Source of the DNA: Oenococcus oeni DSM 20252 = AWRIB129
Lineage (GTDB): Bacteria; Bacillota; Bacilli; Lactobacillales; Lactobacillaceae
NCBI RefSeq assembly: GCF_000372485.1
Contig: NZ_AQVA01000003.1
Location: 90,336-154,335, forward strand
Direction of reading: 5' to 3'
Length of the DNA stretch: 64,000 nucleotides
Shown one piece after another: positions 36,373-46,566 of this stretch; the stretch's first letter is position 1, and each line of letters begins with the position of its first letter. The position numbers and the translations under genes were made by a program. Under the pieces are notes generated by a model. It was not told where the DNA came from, did not search any database, and saw only the letters and a list, made by a program, of their open reading frames with translations.

Positions 36373-39300
36373 ATGTCTGAAAATTATTCTAAATTACAAA
36401 TACTCTTGACGCAGATCGGTCACGGGGACGACACTTTTATAAATCAGCTAGCAGGAATTTCTTTAGATGATGTGGAAGTTATACCTGAAGACCGCAAGTG
36501 GATCTTTGAGTTTTCTACCGATCGTTTTTTGGATTCTACTTTACTAGCGCGTCTAATTTTAGATACTAAAAATACTTTTTCCAAAGAAAATATCAATTGT
36601 GATCTTATTTTTAGAGTCTCGCAAAAATCTGGAGTTAACGAACTGAATGAATATTGGCATTTGGTTTTAGCTTTGATTGACCACAGTACTCCCTATACTA
36701 ATGAAATTTCAAGAGGGATTAACTTTGTTAACACAGGCGAAAGAGTCGAAGCATTATTGATGACTCAGGCTGGAATTGACTATTTTTCAAATATTAAAGA
36801 TTTAATCGCCCAAGCATATTTATCCTTGGGTATTGGAATACCCTTCGTTTTTACGATTGACAGCGAAAAACAGGCTGAAATTCAAGAACAGTTTGAAAAT
36901 TCTCAGGCAGCCGAAATTCATGAATCAGCTACCGAAGTCGCTCAGGCAGCCGAACCCGAGTACCATACAAACATTTTATTGGGCAATCCAATTCCCGACT
37001 CAACGAAATTGTTGCCCTTGGATGAAGTCAACGATGGAGACAATGTTGTCGTTGAGGGCTATTTATTTAAGTCTGATTACCGTGAAACCAAGCGTGGTGG
37101 TGCAATTTTAACGGTTGAAATAACTGATTACACAAATTCTATTTCCGCTAAAGTATTTTCCAGAAGTAAAAAAGATAATGAAACCCTAAAAAATATTCCG
37201 AGTAATCTTTGGGTGAAAATCAGAGGTCGTGTCGCTGTTGATGACTACATGGGCGGTGAACTCTCGCTGAATATTAATGATATGCAGACAATTGAGAAGG
37301 AAAGCGACTCCGATCCCATTGATGAAAATCAGAAACACCGAATAGAGTTACACGCCCACACGACGATGACGACCTTGAATGCTGTTAATTCCGCTAGTGA
37401 ACTTTTTGCTCAAGCAGCAGAATGGAATCAGGATGCTTTGGCAATTACCGATAATGCTGATGTACAGGCTTTTCCTGAAGCTTCAGCATCCGCAAAAAAA
37501 ACTGGCGTGAAAGCCATTTACGGATTGGAAGCCAATTACGTTGAAGATGGTGAAGCGATTGCCATTAATACCAATCGTGAAATCTTAAAAGATTGTCAGT
37601 ATACGATTTTCGATATCGAAACAACTGGCTTATCGGCTGTTAATGATAAAATAATTCAACTATCAGCCGTAAAAATGAAAAACGGCGTCGTTTTGGATAC
37701 TTTTGATCAATTTATTAATCCTGGTTTTCCTTTGTCGGAACAAACGATTAATTTAACCGGTATTACTGATGATCTTGTTAAAAACAGCAAACCAGAAGCT
37801 GAAGTTTTAAAAATGTTCCAGCAGTTTTATGCTGGGACAATTTTAGCCGGTCATAATGTTATTAAATTCGATTATGGTTTTGTGAACCATGCTTTGGCAG
37901 TCCATAAGTTGCCCAAGATCAATACTTTGGTAATAGATACATTGAATTTAGCCCGTTGGCTTTATCCGAATTTCGGGCGTTACACTCTTGATTTTCTATC
38001 AAAAAAATTTAGTGTTAATCTTGAACATCATCACCGCGCAATCGATGATTCAACTGCTACCGGAATGCTTTTACATATTTTCTTGAAAGAAGCGGAAGAA
38101 AATTATGGTGTTGTTTATGATGAACAGTTAAATGAACATACTGATGATCATGAAAGCTGGAGGCAGACCAGGCCAACGCATTTATCCATCTTAGTTAAGA
38201 ACCAGACTGGTTTGAAAAATCTCTATAAATTGGTTTCCGAATCGAATATTAATTATCATTACCGCGTTTCTCGTGTTCCCAAAAGCCTTTTAACTAAGTA
38301 CCGTAACGGTTTATTGGTTGGTTCGGGAGATATTGGCGGTAATTTATTCGATACTTTGGCTCGAGAGGGAATTGATAAAGCAATCGAATTGGCTGACAGC
38401 ATAAATTATGATTATATCGAGGTTCAGCCTTTAGAAAATTATCAGCCAAGAATCGAATCTGGTTTTATTAAAGACCGAGCAACACTCGAAAAATTAATTA
38501 AGCAGTACGTTAAACTTGCTGATATTTTAGAGCTGCCACTTGTTGTTACAGGTGACGTTCACTATCTTACGGAAAAAGATAGAATTTATCGAACGATTCT
38601 GCTCAATTCTAAAATCGCCCGGTCAGCTGCTGCTGGTGAAACCCGTTACACTTTAGCAGATCTTTCAATGAAAAAAACCCAACATTTGCTTGATGAATTC
38701 GCTTTTCTTGGAAAGGAAAAAGCTTATGAAATTGTTGTGGAAAATTCCCACAAAATCAATCAAATGATCGATGATGTTCAGCCTTTGAAAAAAGGGTTAT
38801 CAACACCGAAAATTGAAGGTTCCGAAGATATTTTAAGAAAAAAAGCTTATGCGCGCGCTAAAGAAATGTATGGGAATCCACTTCCTGATTTAATTCAAAA
38901 ACGTTTGGATAGGGAATTAAATGCGATTATTGGCAACGGCTACGCGGTTATTTATGTTATTAGTCAACGCTTGGTTGATAAATCCAATAAAGATGGATAT
39001 ATAGTTGGTTCTCGAGGTTCAGTTGGATCTTCATTGGTTGCAACAATGATGGGCATTACCGAAGTCAACCCCTTGCCACCGCATTACCGCTCTGTAAATG
39101 GCAACTATACTGAATTTGTTGAAGATGCTAATGTTTCTTCCGGCTTTGATTTACCGGAAAAACGAAATCCGGTTGATGGAACAATTTTAATTGGTGACGG
39201 TCAGAACATTCCTTTTGAAACTTTCTTGGGTTTTAAGGGTGATAAAGTTCCTGATATCGATTTAAACTTTTCTGGTGATTATCAACCAATTGCCCATAAT

Positions 39301-40686
39301 TACACTAAAGTCATGTTTGGCGAAAATAACGTTTTTCGTGCTGGCACAATTGGTACAGTTGCGGAAAAAACAGCCTATGGAATGGTCAAAAATTACGAAG
39401 AGGCAAACGACGTTCACTATCGAAAGGCAGAAGAGGATCGTCTATCCAATGGCATCACCGGTGTAAAACGGACTACCGGTCAGCACGCTGGAGGAATTAT
39501 TATCATTCCTTCGGATCATGATGTTTATGATTTTACGCCGATTCAATTTCCAGCCGATGATACAAAGTCCAATTGGAAGACAACCCATCTTGATTACCAT
39601 TCGATTCATGATAATGTTTTGAAAATGGATATTCTCGGCCATGATGATCCGACCCTTCTCCGAGCTTTACAGGATATGTCTGGAATTGATCCAAAAACAG
39701 TTCCGGTTAACGACCCGGGAGTTCTGTCCTTATTTACTTCGACAAAAGCTTTGCATGTTACCGAAGATGAAATTATGTCCAACACCGGTACTCTTGGAAT
39801 TCCTGAATTCGGAACCAACTTTGTTCGTGGCATGCTTGAACAAACCAAACCACATAATTTTGGCGAGCTTCTGCAAATTTCCGGCCTTTCGCATGGTACA
39901 AACGTTTGGAATGGAAATGCGGATGAGTTAATCAAGAACGGCCAAGCCAACATCGGTACAGTTATAGGGACCCGTGACAAAATTATGACTGATTTAATGT
40001 CTTTTGGTTTGGAATCATCCGATGCTTTTCAGATTATGGAAAAAGTCCGTAAAGGTAAAGGAATTTCTCCCGAACATATGGAAATTCTTAAAGCTCATCC
40101 GAAGGTTCCTAATTGGTACATTGATTCGATGCTGAAAATTCAATATATGTTTCCGCGTGCCCACGCAGCTGCTTATGTGATGTCGGCACTTCGAATTGCT
40201 TTCTTCAAAGTATACTTTCCTGCGATTTATTACGCTGCTTTTTTCTCTGTTAGGGCAAAGGATAAAACAATCGATGCCGTTGGAATAACTCAGGGGAAAA
40301 CAAAGGTTCAAGCATTGGTTAAGAGTTATCGTAGTAGATATAACGATTTGAATAAAGAAGAGTCTAAGACTCTGGCCATTTATGAAATCGCCAACGAGGC
40401 ATGGCAACGAGGAATTGAATTTAAAATGGTCGATCTATATAAGTCGGAAGCTTTTGACTGGAAAATCGATGGTAACCAAATTATTTTGCCTTTCGTTGCT
40501 TTGCAAGGTTTAGGGGATAACGTTGCTAAAGCGATTGTTGCCGCCCGTGCCGAACATGAATTCATTTCCAAAGAAGATTTAGCAAAGCGTGGTTCTGTTA
40601 ATAAAACGCTGATCGATTTCATGGATCAAAATCATATGCTCGATGGAATGACTGATGCCAATCAAATGGACCTATTTGCCATTTAA
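36373..40686 (+). CDS. polC: DNA polymerase III alpha subunit, PolC type
   Basis: PolC is the main replicative polymerase of low-GC Gram-positives. Domains run: N-terminal and OB fold to about 315 (EGYLFKSDYRETKRGG), PHP with HRIELHAHTTMTTLNAV at about 322, proofreading exonuclease FDIETTGL from about 415, then the polymerase with VPDIDLNFSGDYQP. The conserved zinc finger just before that motif is gone: where relatives read PHYxCPxC...DLPxKxCPxCG, this protein reads PHYRSVNGNYTEF and DLPEKRNPVDGT, with none of the four cysteines. The whole protein has only two cysteines (in INCDL and KDCQY). Length 1437 is normal. Confidence 0.97.
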   Translation: MSENYSKLQILLTQIGHGDDTFINQLAGISLDDVEVIPEDRKWIFEFSTDRFLDSTLLARLILDTKNTFSKENINCDLIFRVSQKSGVNELNEYWHLVLALIDHSTPYTNEISRGINFVNTGERVEALLMTQAGIDYFSNIKDLIAQAYLSLGIGIPFVFTIDSEKQAEIQEQFENSQAAEIHESATEVAQAAEPEYHTNILLGNPIPDSTKLLPLDEVNDGDNVVVEGYLFKSDYRETKRGGAILTVEITDYTNSISAKVFSRSKKDNETLKNIPSNLWVKIRGRVAVDDYMGGELSLNINDMQTIEKESDSDPIDENQKHRIELHAHTTMTTLNAVNSASELFAQAAEWNQDALAITDNADVQAFPEASASAKKTGVKAIYGLEANYVEDGEAIAINTNREILKDCQYTIFDIETTGLSAVNDKIIQLSAVKMKNGVVLDTFDQFINPGFPLSEQTINLTGITDDLVKNSKPEAEVLKMFQQFYAGTILAGHNVIKFDYGFVNHALAVHKLPKINTLVIDTLNLARWLYPNFGRYTLDFLSKKFSVNLEHHHRAIDDSTATGMLLHIFLKEAEENYGVVYDEQLNEHTDDHESWRQTRPTHLSILVKNQTGLKNLYKLVSESNINYHYRVSRVPKSLLTKYRNGLLVGSGDIGGNLFDTLAREGIDKAIELADSINYDYIEVQPLENYQPRIESGFIKDRATLEKLIKQYVKLADILELPLVVTGDVHYLTEKDRIYRTILLNSKIARSAAAGETRYTLADLSMKKTQHLLDEFAFLGKEKAYEIVVENSHKINQMIDDVQPLKKGLSTPKIEGSEDILRKKAYARAKEMYGNPLPDLIQKRLDRELNAIIGNGYAVIYVISQRLVDKSNKDGYIVGSRGSVGSSLVATMMGITEVNPLPPHYRSVNGNYTEFVEDANVSSGFDLPEKRNPVDGTILIGDGQNIPFETFLGFKGDKVPDIDLNFSGDYQPIAHNYTKVMFGENNVFRAGTIGTVAEKTAYGMVKNYEEANDVHYRKAEEDRLSNGITGVKRTTGQHAGGIIIIPSDHDVYDFTPIQFPADDTKSNWKTTHLDYHSIHDNVLKMDILGHDDPTLLRALQDMSGIDPKTVPVNDPGVLSLFTSTKALHVTEDEIMSNTGTLGIPEFGTNFVRGMLEQTKPHNFGELLQISGLSHGTNVWNGNADELIKNGQANIGTVIGTRDKIMTDLMSFGLESSDAFQIMEKVRKGKGISPEHMEILKAHPKVPNWYIDSMLKIQYMFPRAHAAAYVMSALRIAFFKVYFPAIYYAAFFSVRAKDKTIDAVGITQGKTKVQALVKSYRSRYNDLNKEESKTLAIYEIANEAWQRGIEFKMVDLYKSEAFDWKIDGNQIILPFVALQGLGDNVAKAIVAARAEHEFISKEDLAKRGSVNKTLIDFMDQNHMLDGMTDANQMDLFAI

Positions 40687-40751
40687 GATCAATAATGTCA
40701 TAATTATTAGGTCATACGCAAGTAAATCGGACACGAAAGGAGGGATATTAT

Positions 40752-40946
40752 ATGGCAAGTATTATTGTTCGTCATAACGAATCATTCGATGATGCTCTTC
40801 GTCGCTTCAAACGTGGCGTCGCCAAAGACGGTACCCTTCAGGAAGTTCGTAAGCGTGAATTCTACGTTAAACCTTCTGTTGCTCGTAAGTTGAAGAGCGA
40901 GGCAGCACAAAAACGTGCTCGTAAGCGTGCTCGTAATGATCATTAA
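40752..40946 (+). CDS. rpsU: 30S ribosomal protein S21
   Basis: S21 is a small basic protein needed for initiation. The 64-residue sequence begins [20 protein letters not shown] and ends in a very basic helix [19 protein letters not shown] precedes the ATG. It heads the usual rpsU-yqeY-phoH-ybeY-dgkA-era block, though a terminator separates it from yqeY. Confidence 0.97.
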   Translation: MASIIVRHNESFDDALRRFKRGVAKDGTLQEVRKREFYVKPSVARKLKSEAAQKRARKRARNDH

Positions 40947-40953
40947 TTTAAGC

Positions 40954-40972
40954 GGCCGCAAGGCCTTTTTTT
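40954..40972 (+). terminator. Terminator between rpsU and yqeY
   Basis: GGCC/GGCC around GCAA is followed by seven T. The stem is short, so some readthrough into yqeY is expected. Confidence 0.85.
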
Positions 40973-40990
40973 ATAGACACTAGGAGAAAT

Positions 40991-41437
40991 ATGAGTTTAA
41001 CAAGTGATATTCAAGCAGCAATTATTAAAGCAATGAAGGCCCAAGATAAAGAGAAACTTAGTGTTTTAAGAATGCTTAAAGCATCCATTTCTAACAAACA
41101 AATCGAACTTGGCCATGAATTATCGGACGAAGAAGTTGTTGCTGTATTAGCCAGTGAAGTTAAATCCCGAAGGGATTCAATTAATGACTTTAAAAAGGGC
41201 AAACGTGACGACTTGGTTACAATGACGGAAAAAGAAATTGAAGTTTTAAAAACTTATTTACCCGAACCTTTGTCCGAAGAACAGGTATCGAAAATGATTG
41301 ATCAGGCCATTTCAAATGTTAACGCTTCAGGGTTGCGTGATATGGGAAAAGTCATGGGACAATTGTCGTCTAGAACCAAGGGCCGTTTCGATGGATCTAA
41401 ATTGGCCTCGCTTGTCAAAGATAAATTAGGTGCTTAA
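40991..41437 (+). CDS. yqeY: GatB/YqeY family protein
   Basis: The 148-residue protein matches YqeY: ISNKQIELGHELSDEEVVAVL, the RRDSINDFKKGKRDDLV stretch, YLPEPLSEEQ and MGKVMGQLSSRTKGRFDGS. The fold resembles the tail domain of the GatB amidotransferase, suggesting tRNA binding, but no activity is proven. GGAGA precedes the ATG, and the stop overlaps phoH by one base. Confidence 0.93.
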   Translation: MSLTSDIQAAIIKAMKAQDKEKLSVLRMLKASISNKQIELGHELSDEEVVAVLASEVKSRRDSINDFKKGKRDDLVTMTEKEIEVLKTYLPEPLSEEQVSKMIDQAISNVNASGLRDMGKVMGQLSSRTKGRFDGSKLASLVKDKLGA

Positions 41438-42423
41438 TGAGCCAAATTATTACTCGGGAATTTCCTTTAGAAAAACCAGAACAATTACAAAATATTATCG
41501 GCAATCAGGACAAGCTTTTATCGATTTTAGAAGAAGGCCTTGGTGTAAAGATCAGTCAACGTTCTAATTCGATTATTGTTGACGGTGAAGAGGAAAAAGT
41601 CAAAACAGCCGGATCGGTCCTTCTTGAATTAATCAAATTAATTAAAAAAAATATTTTGATTGGTCCTTCTGATATCGCAAGTGCCATTAATATGCAAAAG
41701 AAGGGTACCTTGGAGTATTTTTCCGAATTATATTCGGAAACTTTGATTAACGATGTGCGTAATAGGCCGGTTAGAGTTAAAAATTTTGGGCAACGACAAT
41801 ACATTCAGTCAATCAAAAGAAATGAAGTTACTTTTGGAATTGGTCCTGCTGGGACTGGTAAAACTTATTTAGCTGTTGTTATGGCTATTTCGGCTTTCAA
41901 AAAAGGCGATGTTGATAAAATTATCATTACTAGACCTGCTGTTGAAGCCGGCGAGTCCCTAGGTTTTTTACCAGGGGATTTGAAAGAAAAAGTTGACCCG
42001 TATCTCCGTCCGATTTATGATGCCATGGATGCAATCATTGGATCTGAACAGTCTGGTCGTCTAATTGAACGCGGAATTGTCGAGGTTGCTCCTTTAGCTT
42101 ATATGCGAGGACGCACGCTGGACAATGCTTTTATTATTTTGGACGAGGCTCAAAATACAACTCCGGCTCAGATGAAAATGTTTTTGACCCGTCTTGGATT
42201 TAATTCGAGGATGCTTGTCAATGGCGATATTTCTCAAATCGACCTTCCTCGGGGATCCAAACAATCTGGCTTGATTCAAGCCCGTAGAATTTTAAGAAAT
42301 GTGAAGTCGATTGGCATAGTGGAGTTTACGCATGATGATGTCGTTCGACATCCTCTGGTTGGCTTAATTGTCGATGCTTATGAACGCGATGAACAGAAAA
42401 AGGAATCGAAAGAAAATGCTTGA
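41437..42423 (+). CDS. phoH: PhoH-like ATPase
   Basis: The protein is a P-loop ATPase implicated in RNA metabolism. The Walker A motif is GIGPAGTGKTYLAVV at about residue 133, Walker B is AFIILDEAQNTTPAQMK, and GESLGFLPGDLKEKVDPY lies between. It has 328 residues; a KH-like N-terminal part is present. It is coupled to yqeY before it and overlaps the ybeY start by eight bases. Confidence 0.94.
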   Translation: MSQIITREFPLEKPEQLQNIIGNQDKLLSILEEGLGVKISQRSNSIIVDGEEEKVKTAGSVLLELIKLIKKNILIGPSDIASAINMQKKGTLEYFSELYSETLINDVRNRPVRVKNFGQRQYIQSIKRNEVTFGIGPAGTGKTYLAVVMAISAFKKGDVDKIIITRPAVEAGESLGFLPGDLKEKVDPYLRPIYDAMDAIIGSEQSGRLIERGIVEVAPLAYMRGRTLDNAFIILDEAQNTTPAQMKMFLTRLGFNSRMLVNGDISQIDLPRGSKQSGLIQARRILRNVKSIGIVEFTHDDVVRHPLVGLIVDAYERDEQKKESKENA

Positions 42424-42877
42424 CGTTATTGTATTGGATGATAAACAAAAAGAACTTGATAATGACGATGCAAAACTCGTGAAAAAGGTTCTTGCTTTTG
42501 CTTTTGACTTTATGCAGCTTAAACAAAATTATGAGATGTCGGTAAATTTTGTCAATGATGAAAAAATTCATCAAATCAATAAGGAATACCGTAATACGGA
42601 TCGAGCAACCGACGTTATTTCTTTTGCGCTTGAGGAAAGCGATCGAATCCATATTGATGGTGTGGCGGAGGAACTGGGAGACTTGTTCATAAGTTTGGAT
42701 CACGCTCATGCTCAAGCTGAAGAGTATCTTCATAGTTATAATCGAGAGTTAGCATATTTAGCTGTTCATGGTTTTTTGCATTTATTGGGTTATGATCATA
42801 CTAGAAGTCAAGCAGCCGAAGACGAAATGTTTGGATTGCAGGATAAGATACTAGAAGGATATGGGCTCACAAAATAA
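42416..42877 (+). CDS. ybeY: Endoribonuclease YbeY, rRNA maturation factor
   Basis: YbeY takes part in 16S rRNA 3' maturation and ribosome quality control. The zinc-binding motif AVHGFLHLLGYDH (three His) is complete, preceded by YRNTDRATDVISFAL and LGDLFISLD. The ATG at 42416 gives 153 residues, the family length; an earlier TTG at 42368 would lie deep inside phoH. It overlaps phoH and dgkA, so the block is coupled. Confidence 0.95.
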   Translation: MLDVIVLDDKQKELDNDDAKLVKKVLAFAFDFMQLKQNYEMSVNFVNDEKIHQINKEYRNTDRATDVISFALEESDRIHIDGVAEELGDLFISLDHAHAQAEEYLHSYNRELAYLAVHGFLHLLGYDHTRSQAAEDEMFGLQDKILEGYGLTK

Positions 42878-43298
42878 AAAACCAATCATTCAAAAACGTA
42901 AGACCTATAAGCACAACAAGACCTTTTTTGCTGCGCTTTTTAATGCATTTAACGGTATTTGGATCATGATAAGTCGAGAAAGAAACTTCCGCATTCATAT
43001 TGTTATTGCCTTATTGGTTCTTTGGGTCGGCATTTACTTTCATTTGTCGCGTTCTGATTGGTTATGGGTTACGGTTGGTGTTTTTTTTGCCATCGTTGCA
43101 GAGATTTTGAACACGATTATCGAGGCAATTGTTGATTTAACGGTTGGTGATCGTTACGATGATTTAGCGAAGTTGGCAAAGGACGTTGCTGCTGCTGGAG
43201 TTGTTTTTGCAGTCTTTATAGAATTTACAATTTTGGCAATTATTTTGCAGCCTTATTTTTGGGTCTGGTTGGGAATACATAATTTATTTAATTATTAA
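42861..43298 (+). CDS. dgkA: Undecaprenol/diacylglycerol kinase
   Basis: The Gram-positive DgkA phosphorylates undecaprenol, recycling the cell-wall lipid carrier. The 145-residue membrane protein has three helices and the signature [12 protein letters not shown] followed by [14 protein letters not shown], with catalytic Glu and Asp. A basic N-terminal tail precedes. It is overlapped with ybeY by 17 bases and with era by one base. Confidence 0.92.
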   Translation: MGSQNKKPIIQKRKTYKHNKTFFAALFNAFNGIWIMISRERNFRIHIVIALLVLWVGIYFHLSRSDWLWVTVGVFFAIVAEILNTIIEAIVDLTVGDRYDDLAKLAKDVAAAGVVFAVFIEFTILAIILQPYFWVWLGIHNLFNY

Positions 43299-44227
43299 TG
43301 GAGAATATTTTGGATAACGAATATAAATCTGGTTTTGTCGCGATTATCGGTCGGCCTAACGTTGGCAAATCAACTTTGTTAAATTATATTATTGGTCAAA
43401 AGGTAGCGATTATTTCTAGCAAAGCGCAAACAACTAGAAATAAAATTGCTGGTATTTATACGACTGAAGAAGCACAGGTTGTTTTTTTAGACACACCGGG
43501 CATTCATAAACCTTACAACAGTCTTGATGAATATATGGAAAAAGCTAGTTTTGGTGCTTTGAATGAAGCTGATGCCGTTTGGTTTGTTGTTGATGCGACA
43601 GAAAAACGTGGTGGTGGTGATAATTTCATCATTGAACGTTTGAAAAAAATTAAAAATACACCGATCTATTTATTGGTAAATAAAATTGATCTTATTAAAA
43701 AGAAAAATGATCTTTTTCAAGCAATTTCAAGTTATACAGTTGATTCGCTTGATTGGTCTGAAGTTTATCCGATCTCGGCAAAATCAGGCGAGCAAGTCAA
43801 TGCGCTTGTTGATGATGTGATTGAAAAATTGCATCCTGGACCACAATATTTTTCAAAAGAACAGATTACCGATCATCCGGAACGTTTTTTGGTGGCAGAA
43901 TTAATTCGAGAAAAAATTTTGCAGTTAACCGAACAAGAGGTTCCTCATTCAATTGCTGTTGTGATTGATTCGATGAAAAAGGACGGCGTGAACGAAAAGT
44001 TGCACATTCAAGCCTCGATTGTTGTTGAACGCTCTTCTCAGAAAAATATCATTATTGGCAAACAGGGTAATATGATTAAAAGAATCGGCCAATTAGCCAG
44101 AAAAGATATAGAAAATCTTTTAGGTGAAAGAGTTTATTTGGAGACTTGGGTGAAAGTTGAGGCGCGTTGGCGAGAAAGACCTCAGGCTTTACAGGAACTC
44201 GGCTATAATTCAAAACAAGATTTGTGA
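43298..44227 (+). CDS. era: GTPase Era
   Basis: Era binds the 3' end of 16S rRNA during small-subunit maturation. G1 is [16 protein letters not shown]3 is DTPGIH, and G4 is NKID; a KH domain follows, with the [22 protein letters not shown] stretch at about residues 230-252. It has 309 residues. The ATG at 43298 is coupled to dgkA; a TTG at 43310 preceded by GGAG is a possible alternative start. The KH and GTPase domains are complete. Confidence 0.96.
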
Positions 44228-45003
44228 TGGTAGACAAAATTTCCGGAATCGTAATCAGTGTTAGAGATTATTCAGAAAACGATTCTCTGATTAAAATTAT
44301 TAGTCCAACAATTGGAATTAATACTTATTTAGCTCGTGGCAGCAAAAAAACGAAAAGTTCGCTTAAAATAGCTACTCAATTATTCACTTATGGTGATTTT
44401 TTTGGTAAATATCCAAAGAAAAATGGTCTGGGCTATTTAAATTCTTCTGAATCCACTTCGATTTTTAAGAATATTTCACTTGATATTATTTTAAATGCCT
44501 ATGCTAGTCATATTGCTGAGCTGCTTGCGGCAGCTTTTGATGAAAATACCAATATTGATCAATGGTACTTTATGTTTTTTCAGGCATTGAAAAAAATTGA
44601 TGCTGGTTTGGATCCACAAGTTATTGCAAATGTTTTTGAGATTCAATTGTTGAGTGTTTTTGGTGTCGAACCGAATTTGTTTTCTGATCCAATTAATGGT
44701 CAGACCGAGGGAGAATTTGATTTTTCCGAACAATATAACGGCATCTTATCAAAAAAGAATTATCATCTCGACGATCGTCGGCTTCATGCAAATCCGAAAG
44801 CTATTTATTATCTACGTATGTTTTCCAAGATTAAAATTTCTCAATTTAATTCAATTAACATTTCCGAGAATGTCAAGCGTAGTCTTCAACGAGTAATCAA
44901 CTTAATTTATGATCGGCAAATTGGTTTAAAAACCCGATCGAGGACTTTTATTGAGCAAATGAATTCTTTGCAGATTAAATATCCGAATGATTCTTCAAAC
45001 TGA
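44227..45003 (+). CDS. recO: DNA repair protein RecO, zinc finger lost
   Basis: RecO loads RecA on SSB-coated DNA together with RecR. The N-terminal OB fold ([20 protein letters not shown]) and the helical domain are recognisable. In relatives a four-cysteine zinc finger follows (CVxCG ... GGLLCxxC); here the matching part is [28 protein letters not shown] read in two pieces, with no cysteine, and the protein contains none at all. Length of 258 residues is normal, so the loop remains but the metal site is gone. It overlaps era by one base. Either ATG 44227 or GTG 44224 may start it. Confidence 0.9.
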
Positions 45004-45034
45004 TAAAATGATTGACAAGCAATTGGAGGAAAAC

Positions 45035-46195
45035 ATGGGTTTAACGGAAAATAAAAAAGTTGAAATTTTTCAAAAAATAGTTCAGTTTGATACAGAAAAT
45101 TCTAATGAAGCTTCTGTTGCTGAATATATCGGCAGTCTTTTTGAAAAATTTGAGAACGTTAAAATCGACTATATTGAAGCCGAGTAGAATAGAAAATCGG
45201 TTGTTGTGACTATTAATGGAAAGAACAAGGGCGATAAAGTACTTGCATTTTCCGGTCATGAGGATACTGTTTCTGCTGGAGATTCATCAAGTTGGAAATA
45301 TAATCCTTTTTCAGCAGAAATTCATGATGGAATTCTGTACGGAAGGGGTGCTGATGATATGAAAGGCGGTTTGTCTGCCTTGGTATCGGCTGCCCTGGAT
45401 GTCGTAACCGACGGTTCCGATTTTGCCGGTACTTTGAAGCTAATTGCCACTGTTGGAGAAGAAACAAGTGAAATTGGTGCAACCCAAGTCACTCAAAGCG
45501 GCGCTTTGGACGATGTTACGGCAATGATTTTGGGAGAACCGCGTAAAAATTTTGAAATTGGATATACCAATAAAGGCGTTATCGATTACCGTGTTTATTC
45601 AAGCGGCAAAAGTGCTCATTCATCAGTACCGGAAAAGGGAATCAATGCAATTAACGCTTTGCGTAAGGTTATGGACCGATTTGATGAATATTTCGATACC
45701 CTTACCGAGAAAAACGAGGTTCTTGGTTATTTTACGAATGCTTTTACACTAATCAAAGGAGGAGAACAGCTTAATCAAATTCCTGATAAAGCCGAGTTGG
45801 GTGGCAATATGAGAACAATTCCCGAGACACCGAATGATCAAGTGATTAGTAAACTGGAATCAATTATTGCTGAATTAAACGAGAGCGAGGAAGCCGAACT
45901 AAAATTGGAAATTGTTTTTCCTGAATTACCTTTGCCGGTCCAACCAGTTAGTGATTTTACGAAGTTGGCCCAGGCAAAGATCAAAGAAGTCAGCGGTTTT
46001 AATGGCGACTTAGTTGCTGGAACAGGCACAAATGAGGCCTCAGAGTTTATCAAAGGGGAAAGCGAATTTCCAATTTTAATTTTTGGACCGGAATCTGATG
46101 ATTGTGCTCATGCCGTAAATGAGCATTTAAAAGTTGAAACATATTTGCAGGCAGCTAAAATTTATACAGAAATTATTAAATCTTATCTAGTTTGA
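45035..46195 (+). pseudogene. M20 family peptidase (ArgE/DapE/ACY1-like), internal stop
   Basis: The frame from ATG 45035, preceded by GGAGG, runs 50 codons to a TAG at 45185-45187, then continues in the same frame to 46195. The downstream part has all M20 features: SGHEDTV, YGRGADDMKGG, GEETSEIG, the dimerisation domain with SGKSAHSSVPEKG, and the last His in CAHAVNEHL. Joined, the product would be about 386 residues, normal for the family. The stop is a base substitution, not an indel, so sequencing error is less likely than at other broken genes here. Restart at GTG 45206 could give a protein lacking the first strands. Confidence 0.85.
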
Positions 46196-46330
46196 TAAAA
46201 AATAAAGAAAGATACTGTTCTTAAATCCAATTTCATTAAGAAAATATATATTGATGATTTAAAATCAGAGTCTTCTGAATGAAATTATTAATAAAACAAT
46301 TAATATTAGCTGAAAATTTTATTGTTTTAA

Positions 46331-46510
46331 TTGGTACAAAATAGTAGTATTTCTGTATATACAGATTTATGCTGAGACTTTGTGGCGATTGTTGAGTAAA
46401 TCTGTTCGATTATAAAGTGTCGCAAATTATTAAATGATTTGCGGAAATCAGGTGGAACCGCGTGTAAAGCGTCCTGATGGCATTGTTGCTGTTAGGGCTT
46501 TTTTTGTCTT
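46331..46510 (+). promoter_or_regulatory. T-box riboswitch of the glyQS operon
   Basis: A 371-base gap before glyQ holds a tRNA-Gly-sensing T-box. AGGTGGAACCGCG at 46450-46462 is the conserved antiterminator sequence. A stem I is supported by pairing of GACTTT with AAAGTGTC, with a GGC triplet at 46384-46386 in position to be the glycine specifier. A hairpin and T-run at 46467-46505 form the terminator. A possible promoter (TTGGTA, 17 bases, TGTATA at 46354) lies just upstream. Uncharged tRNA-Gly would let transcription into glyQS. The first 135 bases of the gap hold nothing I recognise. Confidence 0.85.
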
Positions 46511-46566
46511 TAATTGCAACGAAAAACGCAATTTTGTGTTGATTAATATCGAATGGGAGCAGATTA

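Noticed and set aside
42326..42733. 135-codon minus-strand frame across phoH and ybeY
   Set aside because: It overlaps two well-supported coupled genes and has no family resemblance.
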